A stretch of DNA of 64,000 nucleotides from Pseudomonas helvetica (GCF_039908645.1 NZ_CP150917.1:1-64000); one strand, 5' to 3'. Positions 43,573 through 52,820 are shown, numbered from the stretch's first letter. A program made the numbers and translations. The notes: generated from the letters alone by a model not told the origin.

Positions 43573-44223
43573 TTAACCCCGCAAAAACGTCTGATGCAAC
43601 TCGGCCAATGTCTCGAAGTGATACGCCGGCTGTTCGGCGCTCAATTCTTCGTGGCTGCCGAATCCATAGCCCACCGCCGCTGCGTCCAGACCGTTGCGTT
43701 TGGCGCCGATCAGGTCGTGTTTGCGGTCGCCGATCATCAGTGTGGTGGCCGGGTCCAGGCCTTCTTCGGCCATCAAATGGGCAATCAGCTCGACCTTATC
43801 GGTGCGGGTGCCATCCAGTTCGCTGCCGTAGATCACTTTGAAGTGCCGATCGAAACCGAAGTGCCGGGCGATTTCCCGGGCGAAAACCCACGGCTTCGAC
43901 GTCGCGATATACAGCTGCCGCCCTTGCCCATCAAGGGTTTCCAACAATGGCATGACACCGTCGAACACGCGGTTTTCGTACAGGCCGGTAACCTTGAAGC
44001 GCTCGCGGTAGAAATTCACCGCCTCCCAGGCCTTCGGCTCATCAAAGTCGTAGAACTGCATGAAGGCTTGCAGCAACGGCGGGCCGATGAAGTGTTCGAG
44101 CTTGGTCAGGTCTGGCTCGTCGATCCCCAGTTTGCTCAAGGCGAACTGGATCGAGCGAGTGATGCCCTCACGCGGGTCGGTCAGGGTGCCATCGAGGTCG
44201 AATAAAACGGTTTGGTAATGCAT
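43573..44223 (-). CDS. HAD-superfamily hydrolase, phosphoglycolate phosphatase-like
   Basis: A 216-residue HAD phosphatase with motif I DLDGTLTD (nucleophile Asp9), motif II ATSKP, the Lys of motif III in GTRTDKVELI and motif IV IGDRKHDLIGAK. A helical cap typical of the Gph/PpaX subfamily lies at about 15-85. The substrate may be phosphoglycolate or a small phosphomonoester. It lies 27 bp after the gamma-carbonic anhydrase-like gene on the same strand, so they are probably co-transcribed. Confidence 0.9.
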   Translation of the reverse strand: MHYQTVLFDLDGTLTDPREGITRSIQFALSKLGIDEPDLTKLEHFIGPPLLQAFMQFYDFDEPKAWEAVNFYRERFKVTGLYENRVFDGVMPLLETLDGQGRQLYIATSKPWVFAREIARHFGFDRHFKVIYGSELDGTRTDKVELIAHLMAEEGLDPATTLMIGDRKHDLIGAKRNGLDAAAVGYGFGSHEELSAEQPAYHFETLAELHQTFLRG

Positions 44224-44250
44224 GAATATTCCTGAGTGAGTCTGCCGGTG

Positions 44251-44796
44251 TCAGAGCTGGTCGTAGCCTTCGGCCAGATGCAGGTCTTTGAGCTTCACGT
44301 AATTCGCCGCGCTGTAGGTGAAAAACGCCCGTTCCTTGTCAGTCAGTGGACGGATCTGTTTCACCGGGCTGCCGACATAGAGGAAACCGCTTTCCAGGCG
44401 TTTGCCCGGCGGCACCAGGCTGCCAGCGCCGATGATCACCTCGTCTTCGACCACCGCGCCGTCCATGACGATGCTGCCCATGCCGATCAGGATCCGGTTG
44501 CCGACGGAGCAGCCGTGCAGCATGACTTTGTGGGCGATGGTCACGTCGTCGCCGATCAACAGCGGGAAACCGTCAGGGTTGAAGGGCCCGGCGTGGGTGA
44601 TGTGCAGCACACAGCCATCCTGCACGCTGGTGCGCTGGCCAATGCGGATGCGGTGCATGTCGCCGCGGATCACGGTCAGCGGCCAGACAGAGCTGTCTTC
44701 GCCTATTTCGACGTCGCCGATCACCACCGCCGAGCTGTCGACAAAGGCGCATTTGCCGAGCACGGGGGTGTGGTTCTGGTACTTGCGAAGGGACAC
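44251..44796 (-). CDS. Gamma-carbonic anhydrase family protein (YrdA type)
   Basis: A 181-residue left-handed beta-helix trimer of hexapeptide repeats. The metal ligands are the His in LHITHAGPF and the pair in TIAHKVMLHGC. The start is GTG 44796 (VSLRKYQNHTPVLGKCAFVD), where GAGAGAG stands a few bases upstream and the length matches YrdA. Longer frames would overlap prlC. Many YrdA-like proteins show little or no carbonic anhydrase activity, so the enzymatic role is only possible. It is divergent from prlC with 89 bp between the start codons. Confidence 0.9.
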   Translation of the reverse strand: MSLRKYQNHTPVLGKCAFVDSSAVVIGDVEIGEDSSVWPLTVIRGDMHRIRIGQRTSVQDGCVLHITHAGPFNPDGFPLLIGDDVTIAHKVMLHGCSVGNRILIGMGSIVMDGAVVEDEVIIGAGSLVPPGKRLESGFLYVGSPVKQIRPLTDKERAFFTYSAANYVKLKDLHLAEGYDQL

Positions 44797-44885
44797 GATA
44801 GGCTCTCTCTCTGTTGTTGATAGCTGCGGTTGGCGTCGATTGTAATTAAGATGGCCACATGTTTCTTCCAGCCAAGGTGCCAACC

Positions 44886-46937
44886 GTGAGCGTGAACAAT
44901 CCTCTTTTGCAGCCCTACGACCTGCCGCCGTTCTCGGCGATCCGCGCCGAGCACGTACAACCGGCCATCGAACAGATCCTTGCGGACAACCGCGCCGCCA
45001 TCGCCGAGATCCTCAAAACCCAGGGCAAACAGCCTACCTGGGCGGGCCTGGTGCTGGCGATGGACGAACTGAACGATCGCCTGGGCGCAGCCTGGAGCCC
45101 GGTCAGTCACCTGAATGCGGTGTGCAACAGTGCCGAACTGCGTGAGGCTTACGAGTCCTGCCTGCCGGCGCTGAGTGCCTACGCCACCGAAATGGGCCAG
45201 AACCGCGAGCTGTTCCAGGCCTATGAAGCGCTGGTCAATAGCCCGGAAGCAGCCGGTTTCGATGTCGCGCAAAAAACCATTCTGGAACACGCGCTGCGTG
45301 ATTTCCGTCTGTCGGGTATCGATTTGCCGGCGGCTGAGCAAAAACGTTACGCCGAGGTGCAGAGCAAGCTGTCCGAGCTGGGCAGCCATTTCTCCAACCA
45401 ATTGCTCGATGCCACCCAGGCCTGGACCAAACACATCACCGATGAGGCCGCCCTCGCCGGCCTGACCGATTCGGCCAAGGCGCAAATGGCCGCCGCCGCC
45501 CAAGCCAAAGATTTGCAAGGCTGGCTGATCAACCTGGAATTCCCGAGCTACTACGCGGTGATGACCTACGCCCAAGACCGCGCGCTACGCGAAGAAGTCT
45601 ACGCCGCCTACTGCACCCGTGCGTCGGACCAAGGCCCGAACGCCGGTCAGAACGATAACAGCCCAGTGATGGAAGAGATCCTCGACCTGCGTCAGGAGCT
45701 GGCCAAGCTGCTGGGGTTCGCCAGTTTCTCGGAGCTGAGCCTGGCAACCAAAATGGCCGAGTCCAGCGATCAGGTGCTGAGCTTCCTGCGCGATCTGGCC
45801 AAGCGCAGCAAACCGTTCGCCGCGCAGGATCTCGAGCAACTCAAAGCCTACGCTGCCGAACAGGGTTGCCCTGATCTGCAAAGCTGGGACAGCGGTTTCT
45901 ACGGCGAAAAACTCCGTGAACAGCGTTACAGCGTTGCCCAGGAAACCCTGCGTGCGTACTTCCCGATCGATAAAGTCCTGAGCGGTCTGTTCGCCATCGT
46001 TCAGCGTCTGTATGGCATCGAAATCGCCGAGCTGAAAGGTTTCGACACCTGGCATCCGGACGTTCGCCTGTTCGAAATCAAGGAGAACGGCGAGCACGTC
46101 GGGCGCTTCTTCTTCGACCTGTATGCCCGTGCCAACAAGCGCGGCGGTGCCTGGATGGACGGCGCCCGCGACCGTCGCCGCACCGCTGAAGGTGTACTGC
46201 AAAGCCCGGTGGCTAATCTGGTGTGCAACTTCACCCCGGCCGACAGTGGCAAGCCTGCCCTGCTGACCCACGATGAAGTCACCACGCTGTTCCACGAATT
46301 TGGTCACGGCCTGCATCACCTGCTGACCCGCGTTGAATATTCCGGCGTGTCCGGGATCAACGGCGTGGCGTGGGACGCGGTCGAGCTGCCAAGTCAGTTC
46401 ATGGAAAACTGGTGCTGGGAGCCGGAAGGCCTGGCGCTGATCTCCGGTCATTACGAAACCGGCGAGCCACTGCCGCAGGACCTGCTGCAAAAAATGCTCG
46501 CCGCGAAGAACTTCCAGTCCGGGCTGATGATGGTTCGCCAGCTGGAATTCTCGCTGTTCGACTTCGAGCTGCACGCTACCCATGGCGACGGTCGCAGCGT
46601 ACTGCAAGTGCTTGAAGGCGTGCGCGACGAGGTTTCGGTAATGCGTCCGCCGGCCTACAACCGTTTCCCTAACAGCTTCGCGCATATCTTCGCTGGCGGT
46701 TACGCGGCGGGTTACTACAGCTATAAATGGGCTGAAGTGCTGTCGGCCGATGCCTTCTCGAAATTCGAGGAAGACGGCGTGCTCAATGCGGCCACCGGTC
46801 GTGCGTTCCGCGAGGCGATCCTGGCGCGCGGCGGCTCTCAGGAGCCGATGGTGCTGTTCGTCGATTTCCGCGGACGTGCGCCGTCGATTGACGCACTCTT
46901 GCGCCATAGCGGCCTCGACGAGGACGCGGCAGCATGA
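44886..46937 (+). CDS. prlC: Oligopeptidase A
   Basis: A cytosolic M3-family zinc metallopeptidase that degrades signal peptides and other oligopeptides. The 683-residue protein has HEFGHGLHH (His470, Glu471, His474), the downstream Glu in WDAVELPSQFMENW and the C-terminal FAHIFAGGYAAGYYSYKWAE. I start at GTG 44886 (VSVNNPLLQPYDLPPFSAI), because AAGGTG lies 6 bases upstream and homologues begin NNPLL. An ATG at 44859 adds nine residues. Its stop overlaps the next start by 4 bp. Confidence 0.97.
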   Translation: MSVNNPLLQPYDLPPFSAIRAEHVQPAIEQILADNRAAIAEILKTQGKQPTWAGLVLAMDELNDRLGAAWSPVSHLNAVCNSAELREAYESCLPALSAYATEMGQNRELFQAYEALVNSPEAAGFDVAQKTILEHALRDFRLSGIDLPAAEQKRYAEVQSKLSELGSHFSNQLLDATQAWTKHITDEAALAGLTDSAKAQMAAAAQAKDLQGWLINLEFPSYYAVMTYAQDRALREEVYAAYCTRASDQGPNAGQNDNSPVMEEILDLRQELAKLLGFASFSELSLATKMAESSDQVLSFLRDLAKRSKPFAAQDLEQLKAYAAEQGCPDLQSWDSGFYGEKLREQRYSVAQETLRAYFPIDKVLSGLFAIVQRLYGIEIAELKGFDTWHPDVRLFEIKENGEHVGRFFFDLYARANKRGGAWMDGARDRRRTAEGVLQSPVANLVCNFTPADSGKPALLTHDEVTTLFHEFGHGLHHLLTRVEYSGVSGINGVAWDAVELPSQFMENWCWEPEGLALISGHYETGEPLPQDLLQKMLAAKNFQSGLMMVRQLEFSLFDFELHATHGDGRSVLQVLEGVRDEVSVMRPPAYNRFPNSFAHIFAGGYAAGYYSYKWAEVLSADAFSKFEEDGVLNAATGRAFREAILARGGSQEPMVLFVDFRGRAPSIDALLRHSGLDEDAAA

Positions 46938-47224
46938 GTGACGCGCCAGTGAGCAAAACCAAGAAACGCTTCATCGCCGGGGCAGTCTGCCCGGCGTGCA
47001 GCGAGCCGGACAAGTTGATGATGTGGAGCGAAGACGAGGTGCCGCACCGCGAATGCGTGGCCTGTGGTTATTCCGACACGCTGAACGAGCAAGGTCTGTC
47101 AGTGCCCAAGGAATTGGGTACGCGGGTCAACACCACCGCGTTGAAAGTCCCGGACGCCAAGGTCCAGGCAGTGCAGTTCTTCCCCAATCCGAAGCTGAAG
47201 AAAAAGCCCGACGATCACTCCTGA
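46934..47224 (+). CDS. YheV-family zinc-ribbon protein
   Basis: A 96-residue protein with two CxxC knuckles, CPAC near residue 20 and CVAC near residue 41, forming a zinc ribbon like that of YheV proteins. A basic C-terminal tail (PNPKLKKKPDDHS) follows. The function is unknown; nucleic-acid binding is plausible. The ATG overlaps the prlC stop (ATGA), so the two are translationally coupled, an arrangement conserved in Pseudomonas. A hairpin terminator follows at 47244-47273. Confidence 0.9.
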   Translation: MSDAPVSKTKKRFIAGAVCPACSEPDKLMMWSEDEVPHRECVACGYSDTLNEQGLSVPKELGTRVNTTALKVPDAKVQAVQFFPNPKLKKKPDDHS

Positions 47225-47243
47225 TCTCCCGGCGCTTGGTAAT

Positions 47244-47273
47244 CCGCCTTTGAGTCTGAGCGCTCAAAGGCGG
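47244..47273 (+). terminator. Hairpin terminator after prlC-yheV
   Basis: CCGCCTTTGAG/CTCAAAGGCGG, an 11-bp perfect stem with an 8-base loop, followed by TATTTAT. The weak T-run lowers certainty. Confidence 0.65.
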
Positions 47274-47361
47274 TATTTATCGACTGACGCCACACTCCTC
47301 GATTGTATGTTCACGACCCCGCCTTGCCTGTTTGGGGCAGGGGCTGGTTGTGGCGCGCCCC

Positions 47362-48018
47362 TCAGATCTTCGGTTTTTCGCTATTGACCGTTTTCAACCA
47401 GCTTTTCATCGAGCAGGTCGCAAACACACTGGTACTGCAATCGCCGTTGGCCAGTGCGGTACGCAGTTTGTCGATATCTGCCTTCATCATGTAGCGAATT
47501 CCGTTCTTGAAGTGGGTATTGTCGTCGAAACCGCCCTGGGTCATTTCGTCGAGGGCGTCTTCCTTGCTCCAGCCTTGTACCACCACGCGGTACATCGCAG
47601 CCATCAGGCCAGTGCGATCCGATCCGCGTTTGCAATGGATCAACACCGGGCCTTTGCTTTGACCGGTTTGTATGGCCCGCAATGCACTGAGCACCTCGCT
47701 GTCATCGACATGGCTGGTCTTGTACGGCAATTGCACCAGGTTGATGCCGGGTGTCGATAGCCAGCTTGCGTCGGACTCGGGCAGAAAATTGATCACCGTC
47801 GTGATCTGGAGTTTTTCCAGCAGCGGCAGCGCTCCGTGATCGGGAAGTGTGCTGCGGTAGAGAGTCGGTGACATCTGGTAAAGGCCGTACTGCGCTTCGA
47901 CGGGCTGGGCCCATTCGCCGGGACGGATGGATTGGGTTTGCTCGGCTTGAACCTGATCGAACGCAAATAACGCCATGAGCGACAGGCACAGTGCGAGCAA
48001 GAGGTGGTTTTTCGACAT
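47362..48018 (-). CDS. Exported dual-specificity/tyrosine phosphatase
   Basis: A 218-residue protein with signal peptide (HLLLALCLSLMALFAFDQVQA) and the cysteine-phosphatase P-loop HCKRGSDRTG (Cys129, Arg135). The upstream general-acid region TSHVDDSEVL is also present. This is the DSP family of bacterial periplasmic phosphatases, some of which act on phosphoinositides or phosphotyrosine. The catalytic motif is intact. It stands alone, convergent with yheV, so context does not reveal its substrate. Confidence 0.88.
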   Translation of the reverse strand: MSKNHLLLALCLSLMALFAFDQVQAEQTQSIRPGEWAQPVEAQYGLYQMSPTLYRSTLPDHGALPLLEKLQITTVINFLPESDASWLSTPGINLVQLPYKTSHVDDSEVLSALRAIQTGQSKGPVLIHCKRGSDRTGLMAAMYRVVVQGWSKEDALDEMTQGGFDDNTHFKNGIRYMMKADIDKLRTALANGDCSTSVFATCSMKSWLKTVNSEKPKI

Positions 48019-48326
48019 GAGTCAGGGAGCCGTGGATGAAGGAATGGGTGACTAAATCCCAGCCTGAACCCTGAGCAGTCAAAGCTCTGTGAGGGGCTTG
48101 TCAAAGAATCGTTAAGCCTGAGGGGCCCTCGATACTTCAGAAATAATCTGTGGATTTTAAACTGAAACGATTCACTCATATGCTTAGCCTGCTACCATTT
48201 GTAACTAAAGTTTGCAGATATGTTCTTTTCCTTCGGGCCTTATCGGCCTGCATCGCTGCCAAAACGACAAGCTGCTCCATGAAGCAGCTGATCTATCCGT
48301 GAATGCCTGATGAGGTGCACCCCCCC
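48019..48326. other. Divergent promoter region, no gene seen
   Basis: 308 bp between the divergent phosphatase and dehydrogenase genes. It is less GC-rich than its surroundings and holds both promoters presumably, but no clear operator or RNA was recognised. A run of seven Cs lies just before the dehydrogenase start. Confidence 0.5.
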
Positions 48327-49067
48327 ATGTCTGATCAAGATCGAGACAACCCGCGGCGTGAGTTTTTACGCAAATCCCTGACCTTGATCCCGGTGGTCAC
48401 CGTTGCCAGTACCGGTTTGGGCAGTTCGGTCTTGATGGCCGCTCCTGAAGCCGCACCGGCCGGTCCTGGCAAAACGCCGGTCAGTAGCAGTGTTTATGAG
48501 CCGAGCTACTTCACCGCCGAAGAGTGGGTATTCATCCAGGCAGCGGTTGCCCGCTTGATTCCTGCCGATGAACAGGGACCGGGTGCACTCGAAGCGGGTG
48601 TGCCGGAGTACATCGACCGGCAAATGAATACCCCGTACGCGGCGGGTGCTCTCTGGTACATGCAAGGCCCGTTCAATGCAGACGCTGCGCCGGAAATGGG
48701 CTGGCAGAGCAAACTGGTTCCCAAGGACATCTACCGTTTGGGTATCGCCGCGACGGACGCCTGGTCGAAGGCGTTCAACGGCAAAGCTTTTGCTGCGCAA
48801 GACAGCGCTACCCGAGACGATTTGCTCAAGCAATTGGAGGCCGGTACGCCAACATTCGACAGCGTCCCGCCGAAGATTTTTTTCAGCCTTTTGCTGCAAA
48901 ACACCAAGGAAGGGTTCTTCTGCGACCCGATCCACGGCGGCAACAAAGGCATGGTCGGCTGGACCATGATCGGCTTTCCCGGCGCGCGCGCCGATTTCAT
49001 GGATTGGGTTGAACGCAACGAGCAATACCCCTTCCCGGCAGTTTCTATTCGCGGCGAGAGGGCGTGA
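48327..49067 (+). CDS. Gluconate 2-dehydrogenase-type subunit 3 (Tat-exported)
   Basis: The small subunit of a membrane-bound GMC dehydrogenase complex. The 246-residue protein has a twin-arginine signal (NPRREFLRKSLTLIPVVTVAS), which should carry the folded flavoprotein partner to the periplasm. The subunit-3 domain has YFTAEEWVFIQAAVARLIP and GFPGARADFMDWV. I start at ATG 48327 because GAGGTG stands 9 bases upstream. It is first of a three-gene operon with the FAD subunit 2 bp later and cytochrome c next. Confidence 0.92.
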   Translation: MSDQDRDNPRREFLRKSLTLIPVVTVASTGLGSSVLMAAPEAAPAGPGKTPVSSSVYEPSYFTAEEWVFIQAAVARLIPADEQGPGALEAGVPEYIDRQMNTPYAAGALWYMQGPFNADAAPEMGWQSKLVPKDIYRLGIAATDAWSKAFNGKAFAAQDSATRDDLLKQLEAGTPTFDSVPPKIFFSLLLQNTKEGFFCDPIHGGNKGMVGWTMIGFPGARADFMDWVERNEQYPFPAVSIRGERA

Positions 49068-49069
49068 GC

Positions 49070-50854
49070 ATGACAACCACGATGAAGAAGGTCGACGCAG
49101 TGATCGTCGGGTTTGGCTGGACCGGCGCGATCATGGCCAAGGAACTGACGGAGGCTGGCCTCAATGTGCTGGCGCTGGAACGCGGGCCGATGCAGGACAC
49201 CTACCCCGACGGCAACTATCCGCAGGTGATCGACGAACTCACCTACAGCGTGCGCAAGAAACTCTTTCAGGACATCTCCAAAGAGACCGTGACCATTCGC
49301 CATAGCGTGAATGACATTGCGCTGCCCAACCGTCAGCTCGGGGCGTTCCTGCCGGGTAATGGTGTGGGCGGAGCCGGACTGCACTGGTCGGGTGTGCACT
49401 TTCGGGTCGATCCGATCGAGTTGCGTATGCGCAGTCATTATGAGGAGCGCTACGGCAAGCACTTCATCCCCAAGGACATGACCATCCAGGACTTTGGCGT
49501 CAGCTATGAAGAGCTGGAACCGTTTTTCGATTACGCCGAGAAAGTCTTCGGTACCTCGGGTCAGGCCTGGACCGTGAAAGGTCAAGTGGTCGGCGAAGGC
49601 AAGGGCGGTAACCCCTATGCGCCGGACCGTTCGAACCACTTCCCGTTGGCGTCGCAGAAGAACACCTACTCCGCGCAGTTGTTCCAGAATGCCGCCAATG
49701 CTGTCGGTTACAAACCCTACAACCTGCCTTCCGCCAATACCTCAGGGCCCTACACCAATCCCTACGGTGCGCAGATGGGACCGTGCAACTTCTGCGGTTT
49801 TTGCAGTGGCTACGTGTGCTACATGTACTCCAAGGCTTCGCCGAACGTGAACATCCTGCCGGCGCTCAAGCCATTGCCGAACTTCGAGTTGCGACCCAAT
49901 TCCCACGTATTGCGGGTCAATCTCGACAGTACCAAGCGCAAGGCGACCGGTGTGACCTACATCGATAGTCAGGGTCGGGAAATCGAGCAGCCGGCGGACC
50001 TGGTGATCCTCGGTGCGTTCCAGTTCCACAACGTGCGGTTGATGCTGTTGTCCGGGATCGGCAAACCGTACGACCCGATCAGCGGCGAAGGTGTGGTCGG
50101 CAAGAACTTCGCCTATCAGAACATGGCGACGATCAAGGCCTACTTCGACAAAGACGTGCACACCAATAATTTCATTGGCGCAGGTGGCAATGGTGTGGCG
50201 GTGGATGACTTCAACGCCGACAACTTCGATCACGGCCCGCACGGCTTTGTCGGTGGTGCACCGATGTGGGTCAACCAGGCCGGCAGCCGGCCGATTGCCG
50301 GAACTTCGAACCCGCCGGGAACACCCGCCTGGGGCAGTGCATGGAAACGTGCGACTGCCGATTATTACACCCACCAGGTGTCGATGGACGCTCACGGTGC
50401 GCATCAGTCCTACCGAGGCAACTACCTGGATCTCGACCCGGTTTACCGCGATGCCTACGGCCAGCCGCTGCTGCGGATGACTTTCGACTGGCATGAAAAC
50501 GACATCAAGATGAATCGCTTCATGGTCGACAAGATGAGCAAGATCGCACAAGCGATGAACCCCAAGGCCATTGCCCTGCTCGGCAAGCAGGTGGGTGAAC
50601 ATTTCAACACGGCTTCTTACCAGACCACCCACCTCAATGGTGGCGCGATCATGGGCACTCATCCGAAAACCAGTGCGCTGAACCGCTATTTGCAGAGCTG
50701 GGACGTACATAACGTGTTCGTGCCGGGCGCTTCGGCGTTCCCGCAAGGATTGGGTTACAACCCGACCGGTCTGGTCGCGGCACTGACCTACTGGTCGGCG
50801 CGGGCGATTCGCGAGCAGTACCTGAAGAATCCCGGCCCGCTGGTTCAGGCTTAA
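49070..50854 (+). CDS. GMC-family FAD dehydrogenase, catalytic subunit
   Basis: The large flavoprotein subunit of a gluconate 2-dehydrogenase-type complex. The 594-residue protein has the FAD fold AVIVGFGWTGAIMAKELTEA at the N-terminus, GNGVGGAGLHWSGVHFRV, a Cys-rich segment CNFCGFCSGYVCYMYS that may hold an iron-sulfur cluster, and the GMC C-terminus TTHLNGGAIMGTHP...GLGYNPTGLVAAL. It has no signal peptide and is probably co-exported with the Tat subunit. ATG 49070 has AGAGG 8 bases upstream. The substrate may be gluconate, 2-ketogluconate or a sugar alcohol. Confidence 0.92.
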   Translation: MTTTMKKVDAVIVGFGWTGAIMAKELTEAGLNVLALERGPMQDTYPDGNYPQVIDELTYSVRKKLFQDISKETVTIRHSVNDIALPNRQLGAFLPGNGVGGAGLHWSGVHFRVDPIELRMRSHYEERYGKHFIPKDMTIQDFGVSYEELEPFFDYAEKVFGTSGQAWTVKGQVVGEGKGGNPYAPDRSNHFPLASQKNTYSAQLFQNAANAVGYKPYNLPSANTSGPYTNPYGAQMGPCNFCGFCSGYVCYMYSKASPNVNILPALKPLPNFELRPNSHVLRVNLDSTKRKATGVTYIDSQGREIEQPADLVILGAFQFHNVRLMLLSGIGKPYDPISGEGVVGKNFAYQNMATIKAYFDKDVHTNNFIGAGGNGVAVDDFNADNFDHGPHGFVGGAPMWVNQAGSRPIAGTSNPPGTPAWGSAWKRATADYYTHQVSMDAHGAHQSYRGNYLDLDPVYRDAYGQPLLRMTFDWHENDIKMNRFMVDKMSKIAQAMNPKAIALLGKQVGEHFNTASYQTTHLNGGAIMGTHPKTSALNRYLQSWDVHNVFVPGASAFPQGLGYNPTGLVAALTYWSARAIREQYLKNPGPLVQA

Positions 50855-50866
50855 GGAGCGATGACC

Positions 50867-52174
50867 ATGAAAAATCTCGTTATCGCCACCCTTGCCCTGC
50901 TCGGCAGTTGCTCGATCAGCGCGGCAGAAGATGCATCGCAAGCGTTGATCAAACAGGGCGAATACCTCGCCCGCGCGGGTGACTGTGTGGCTTGCCATAC
51001 CGCCAAGGGTGGTAAGCCGTTTGCAGGCGGACTGCCGATGGAGACGCCGATCGGCACGATCTATTCCACCAACATCACCCCGGACAAAACCGGCCTGGGC
51101 GACTACAGCTTTGACGATTTCGACAAAGCCGTGCGCCATGGTGTGGCCAAAAACGGTAGTACGCTTTACCCGGCGATGCCGTATCCGTCCTATGCCCGTG
51201 TCAGCGATGCAGACATGAAAGCCTTGTATGCCTATTTCATGAAAGGCGTGGCGCCGGTCACTCAAGAGAACAAGGGCAGCGACATTCCCTGGCCGTTGAG
51301 CATGCGCTGGCCACTGACCGGCTGGCGCTGGATGTTTGCGCCAAGCGTCGTGGCGTATCAGCCGGCCGACGGTAAAGAGGCGGCAATCAGCCGTGGAGCC
51401 TATCTGGTGGAAGGCCTCGGACATTGCGGCGCTTGCCATACGCCACGAGCCCTGACCATGCAGGAAAAAGCCTTGAGCGCCAACGAAGGCAGTGCGTTTC
51501 TGTCAGGCAGTGCGCCGTTAGAAGGCTGGATCGCGAAAAGCTTGCGTGGCGATCACAAGGATGGACTCGGTAGTTGGAGCGAAGAGCAACTGGTGCAGTT
51601 CCTCAAGACCGGTCGTAGTGACCGCAGTGCAGTGTTCGGCGGCATGAGCGATGTGGTGGAACACAGCATGCAATATATGAGCGATGACGACCTGACAGCG
51701 ATCGCCCGATACCTCAAGTCTTTGCCGGCGAATGATCCGAACGATCAGCCACACCCGTACGACCCGCAAGTGGCACAAGCGCTGTGGAAAGGTGACGACA
51801 GCAAACCCGGTGCCTCGGTGTACATCGACAACTGTGCCGCCTGCCACCGTACCGACGGGCATGGCTACACCCGGGTATTCCCGGCACTGGCGGGCAATCC
51901 GGTGTTGCAATCGGACGATCCGGTCTCGTTGATCAATATCGTGCTCAAGGGCGGTACCTTGCCGGCGACCCACACGGCGCCGTCGACGTTCACCATGCCG
52001 GCATTCGCCTGGCGTTTGTCGGATCAGGAAGTGGCGGATGTGGTGAACTTCATTCGCACGAGTTGGGGAAACAAGGGGGCGCAGATTAAGCCGGCTGACG
52101 TCGCTGAGGTGCGCAAGGATGAAGTGAAATCAATGCCTGCTGACAAGTCTGGAAAACTAACAAGTTCTAATTGA
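50867..52174 (+). CDS. Tri-heme cytochrome c subunit of the GMC dehydrogenase
   Basis: The membrane-associated electron acceptor of the complex, passing electrons to ubiquinone or oxidase. The 435-residue protein has a signal peptide (KNLVIATLALLGSCSISAA) and three c-heme sites: CVACH, CGACH and CAACH. AAGGAG stands 8 bases before ATG 50867; the ATG two codons upstream is less well spaced. It closes the operon and is followed by a hairpin terminator. With the two preceding genes it forms a complete periplasmic sugar-acid/alcohol oxidation unit. Confidence 0.93.
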   Translation: MKNLVIATLALLGSCSISAAEDASQALIKQGEYLARAGDCVACHTAKGGKPFAGGLPMETPIGTIYSTNITPDKTGLGDYSFDDFDKAVRHGVAKNGSTLYPAMPYPSYARVSDADMKALYAYFMKGVAPVTQENKGSDIPWPLSMRWPLTGWRWMFAPSVVAYQPADGKEAAISRGAYLVEGLGHCGACHTPRALTMQEKALSANEGSAFLSGSAPLEGWIAKSLRGDHKDGLGSWSEEQLVQFLKTGRSDRSAVFGGMSDVVEHSMQYMSDDDLTAIARYLKSLPANDPNDQPHPYDPQVAQALWKGDDSKPGASVYIDNCAACHRTDGHGYTRVFPALAGNPVLQSDDPVSLINIVLKGGTLPATHTAPSTFTMPAFAWRLSDQEVADVVNFIRTSWGNKGAQIKPADVAEVRKDEVKSMPADKSGKLTSSN

Positions 52175-52195
52175 TGTTTATTAAGTTGTAATAAT

Positions 52196-52231
52196 CAACG
52201 CCTGCGAAATGAGCCTCGCAGGCGTTGGTTT
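52196..52231 (+). terminator. Terminator after the GMC dehydrogenase operon
   Basis: CAACGCCTGCGA/TCGCAGGCGTTG, a 12-bp perfect stem with an 8-base loop, then GTTTATG. The short T-run lowers certainty slightly. Confidence 0.75.
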
Positions 52232-52273
52232 ATGATCGGTAGAGTGCATTAGCCGCCACGCGATCAAGTTTAA

Positions 52274-52576
52274 TCATGGATTAACAATATTTGCGTAAGC
52301 TTTGGCCAGTGCCAGCAGCTTGGCTTTGTCATCGGCATCAATGTCGCCATCACCGTCGACATCCTTGCGCACGGTTCCGAGGGTGAAGGAGTGCCCGCCG
52401 TCGCTGGAAACAGCCGTCATGAAAATCGATTTCACCAGCGTCTCGGTTTGCATTTCATTTTCCGCATCCCAGCCAAGTTCTTTACGGGCAAGTTGCAGTG
52501 AAACCAGGGTATTGGGTTCAGAAGGACTCGGCTGCATAAGTTGCAGAAAGATACCGCGTTGATTAAAGAAAGACAT
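52274..52576 (-). CDS. Small EF-hand/dockerin-like calcium-binding protein
   Basis: A 100-residue protein of unknown family. The N-terminal 65 residues (MSFFNQRGIFLQLMQPSPSE, with SLQLARKELGWDAENEMQTE after) have no recognised domain. The C-terminus has a perfect EF-hand-type loop, DVDGDGDIDADDK, near residues 71-83, followed by a helix LLALAKAYANI. No signal peptide is present. It lies between the dehydrogenase operon and the radical SAM gene and has its own upstream AAAGGATTT ribosome-binding region. Its role is unknown; calcium binding is predicted from the motif. Confidence 0.7.
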   Translation of the reverse strand: MSFFNQRGIFLQLMQPSPSEPNTLVSLQLARKELGWDAENEMQTETLVKSIFMTAVSSDGGHSFTLGTVRKDVDGDGDIDADDKAKLLALAKAYANIVNP

Positions 52577-52787
52577 TGTTAAATCCTTTTAATGGTTATT
52601 CAGTCTGGTGGTGCGTGTGCCAAGGATAGTACGGGTTATCTTTATCGGATGACCAATGCTTATATGTTTCTCGTTCTTGCGTATATAGCGTGATTAGCAA
52701 GTAGTTATATAAAGTGGGTAGGCGGCTAGCCTGATCTTTTCGCTGAAGCTGCCGAACGGCACTGGCCTGACATTGGATCTTTCGGTA

Positions 52788-52803
52788 CTGTACACGCATA
52801 CAG
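52788..52803. promoter_or_regulatory. LexA-binding SOS box
   Basis: CTGT-N8-ACAG (CTGTACACGCATACAG) matches the gammaproteobacterial LexA box. It sits 18 bp upstream of the radical SAM gene start, overlapping the expected promoter. The P. aeruginosa counterpart, PA0069, belongs to the LexA regulon. Confidence 0.85.
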
Positions 52804-52820
52804 TAATGAGGGTTTTTCCA

